Positions 63,688 to 64,000 of a stretch of DNA of 64,000 nucleotides are shown here, piece after piece; position 1 is the stretch's first letter, and each line of letters starts with the position of its first letter. The DNA lies in assembly GCF_002080415.1 (NCBI RefSeq), contig NZ_CP020474.1:3051501-3115500 (forward strand), read 5' to 3'. This DNA comes from Roseovarius mucosus (lineage in GTDB: Bacteria > Pseudomonadota > Alphaproteobacteria > Rhodobacterales > Rhodobacteraceae). A model generated the notes under the pieces. The model saw nothing but the letters and a program-made list of their open reading frames with translations. It was not told the DNA's origin and ran no database searches. A program made the position numbers and the translations under genes.

Positions 63688-64000
63688 GTGTCCCACGCAG
63701 AAGATCACGAAGGCACCCGGAGGGATTTCCTCTATTATGCGACCGCAGGCGTCGGTGCCGTGACCGCAGGTGCGGCCATCTGGCCGCTCATCAACCAGAT
63801 GAACCCTTCGGCGGATGTGCAGGCGCTGTCCTCGATCCGCGTCGATGTTTCGGGCGTTGAGCCCGGCACGCAGATCAGCGTCAAATTCTTGGGCAAGCCG
63901 GTTTTCATCCGTCGCCGCACGGAAAAAGAGATTGAAGCTGCCCGTGCCGTTGAGCTGGCGGAACTGCCGGACCAGAATGCACAGAACCGTAATGACCTCG
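63688..64000 (+). CDS. petA: Rieske iron-sulfur subunit of the cytochrome bc1 complex (partial)
   Basis: Starts at GTG 63688 after AGGGAG and runs off the window after 104 codons. It begins [20 protein letters not shown], a twin-arginine signal-anchor. A membrane helix follows ([17 protein letters not shown]), then [20 protein letters not shown], the start of the Rieske ectodomain, and [18 protein letters not shown]. The 2Fe-2S ligands lie beyond the window. The enzyme takes electrons from ubiquinol to cytochrome c. petB and petC are expected to follow. Confidence 0.95.
   Translation, partial: MSHAEDHEGTRRDFLYYATAGVGAVTAGAAIWPLINQMNPSADVQALSSIRVDVSGVEPGTQISVKFLGKPVFIRRRTEKEIEAARAVELAELPDQNAQNRNDL

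Overview
The window joins two very different stretches of DNA. Bases 1 to about 27,900 are AT-rich, gene-sparse and full of insertion sequences and broken genes. They read as an integrated plasmid-like genomic island. From the tRNA-Phe gene (27908-27982, minus strand) to the end, the DNA is GC-rich, tightly packed and looks like the core chromosome of an alphaproteobacterium of the Rhodobacteraceae (Roseobacter group). Support for that placement: an ScfR-type regulator, PuuD with a C-terminal cytochrome c, a fused double permease of TmoW type beside TorT/TorS/TorR genes, a GAAC-N7-GAAC SOS box before dnaE2, and a Rieske gene at the right edge. The species cannot be named from sequence reading alone.

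Island, left to right. A decayed MobA/MobL-type relaxase (315-1166) is followed by IS debris including an istB tail, then a PrlF-YhaV toxin-antitoxin pair (2062-2834) and a putative plasmid replication initiator (3124-4686, minus). Divergent from it lies a roughly 363-nt segment whose two ends pair in a 17-position helix with one mismatch, followed by a terminator: a candidate structured RNA or replication-control locus. Next come a gene with an internal stop, a perfect lox-like inverted repeat beside the C-terminal piece of a Cre-like tyrosine recombinase, and several small hypothetical genes. An IS3 element (9391-10711) splits a small HTH gene. An IS66 remnant abuts a serine-recombinase relic. 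A two-gene operon that may be a second toxin-antitoxin pair sits behind a cluster of palindromes, and an IS5 element (15207-16043) splits a membrane-protein gene. Then come a metallophosphoesterase, an H-NS-like silencer, and a defence-type block at 18441-25861: an MmeI-like adenine methyltransferase, a small possibly PUA-like protein on the opposite strand, a DExH helicase, a T5orf172/GIY-YIG-type nuclease and a zinc-ribbon protein. Two more IS3-type remnants close the island against the 3' end of tRNA-Phe, a classic integration site.

Core. infA, a small gene, maf, an RNase E/G gene and yacG form a minus-strand cluster. After a nitrilase-family gene, an orphan Phd-like gene, puuD, scfR and a glycosyltransferase-FkbM fusion comes a TMAO module. 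It holds torT, torS and torR, and then a glycine-betaine/TMAO-type ABC transporter (tmoX, tmoV, tmoW). The torR-tmoX intergenic region carries decamers close to the E. coli tor box, which suggests that TorR controls TMAO uptake. A polyamine pair follows (an ornithine/lysine/arginine decarboxylase and a gamma-glutamylputrescine synthetase-like gene), then murJ, a rhomboid-like protein lacking both catalytic residues, trpS, rppH, a small exported protein and a C-terminally short dnaE2 behind an SOS box. The last stretch is a peroxiredoxin, a ferredoxin reductase-like protein, rsmD, a UbiH-type hydroxylase, an amidase, a PaiB-like protein, a GST and the start of petA.
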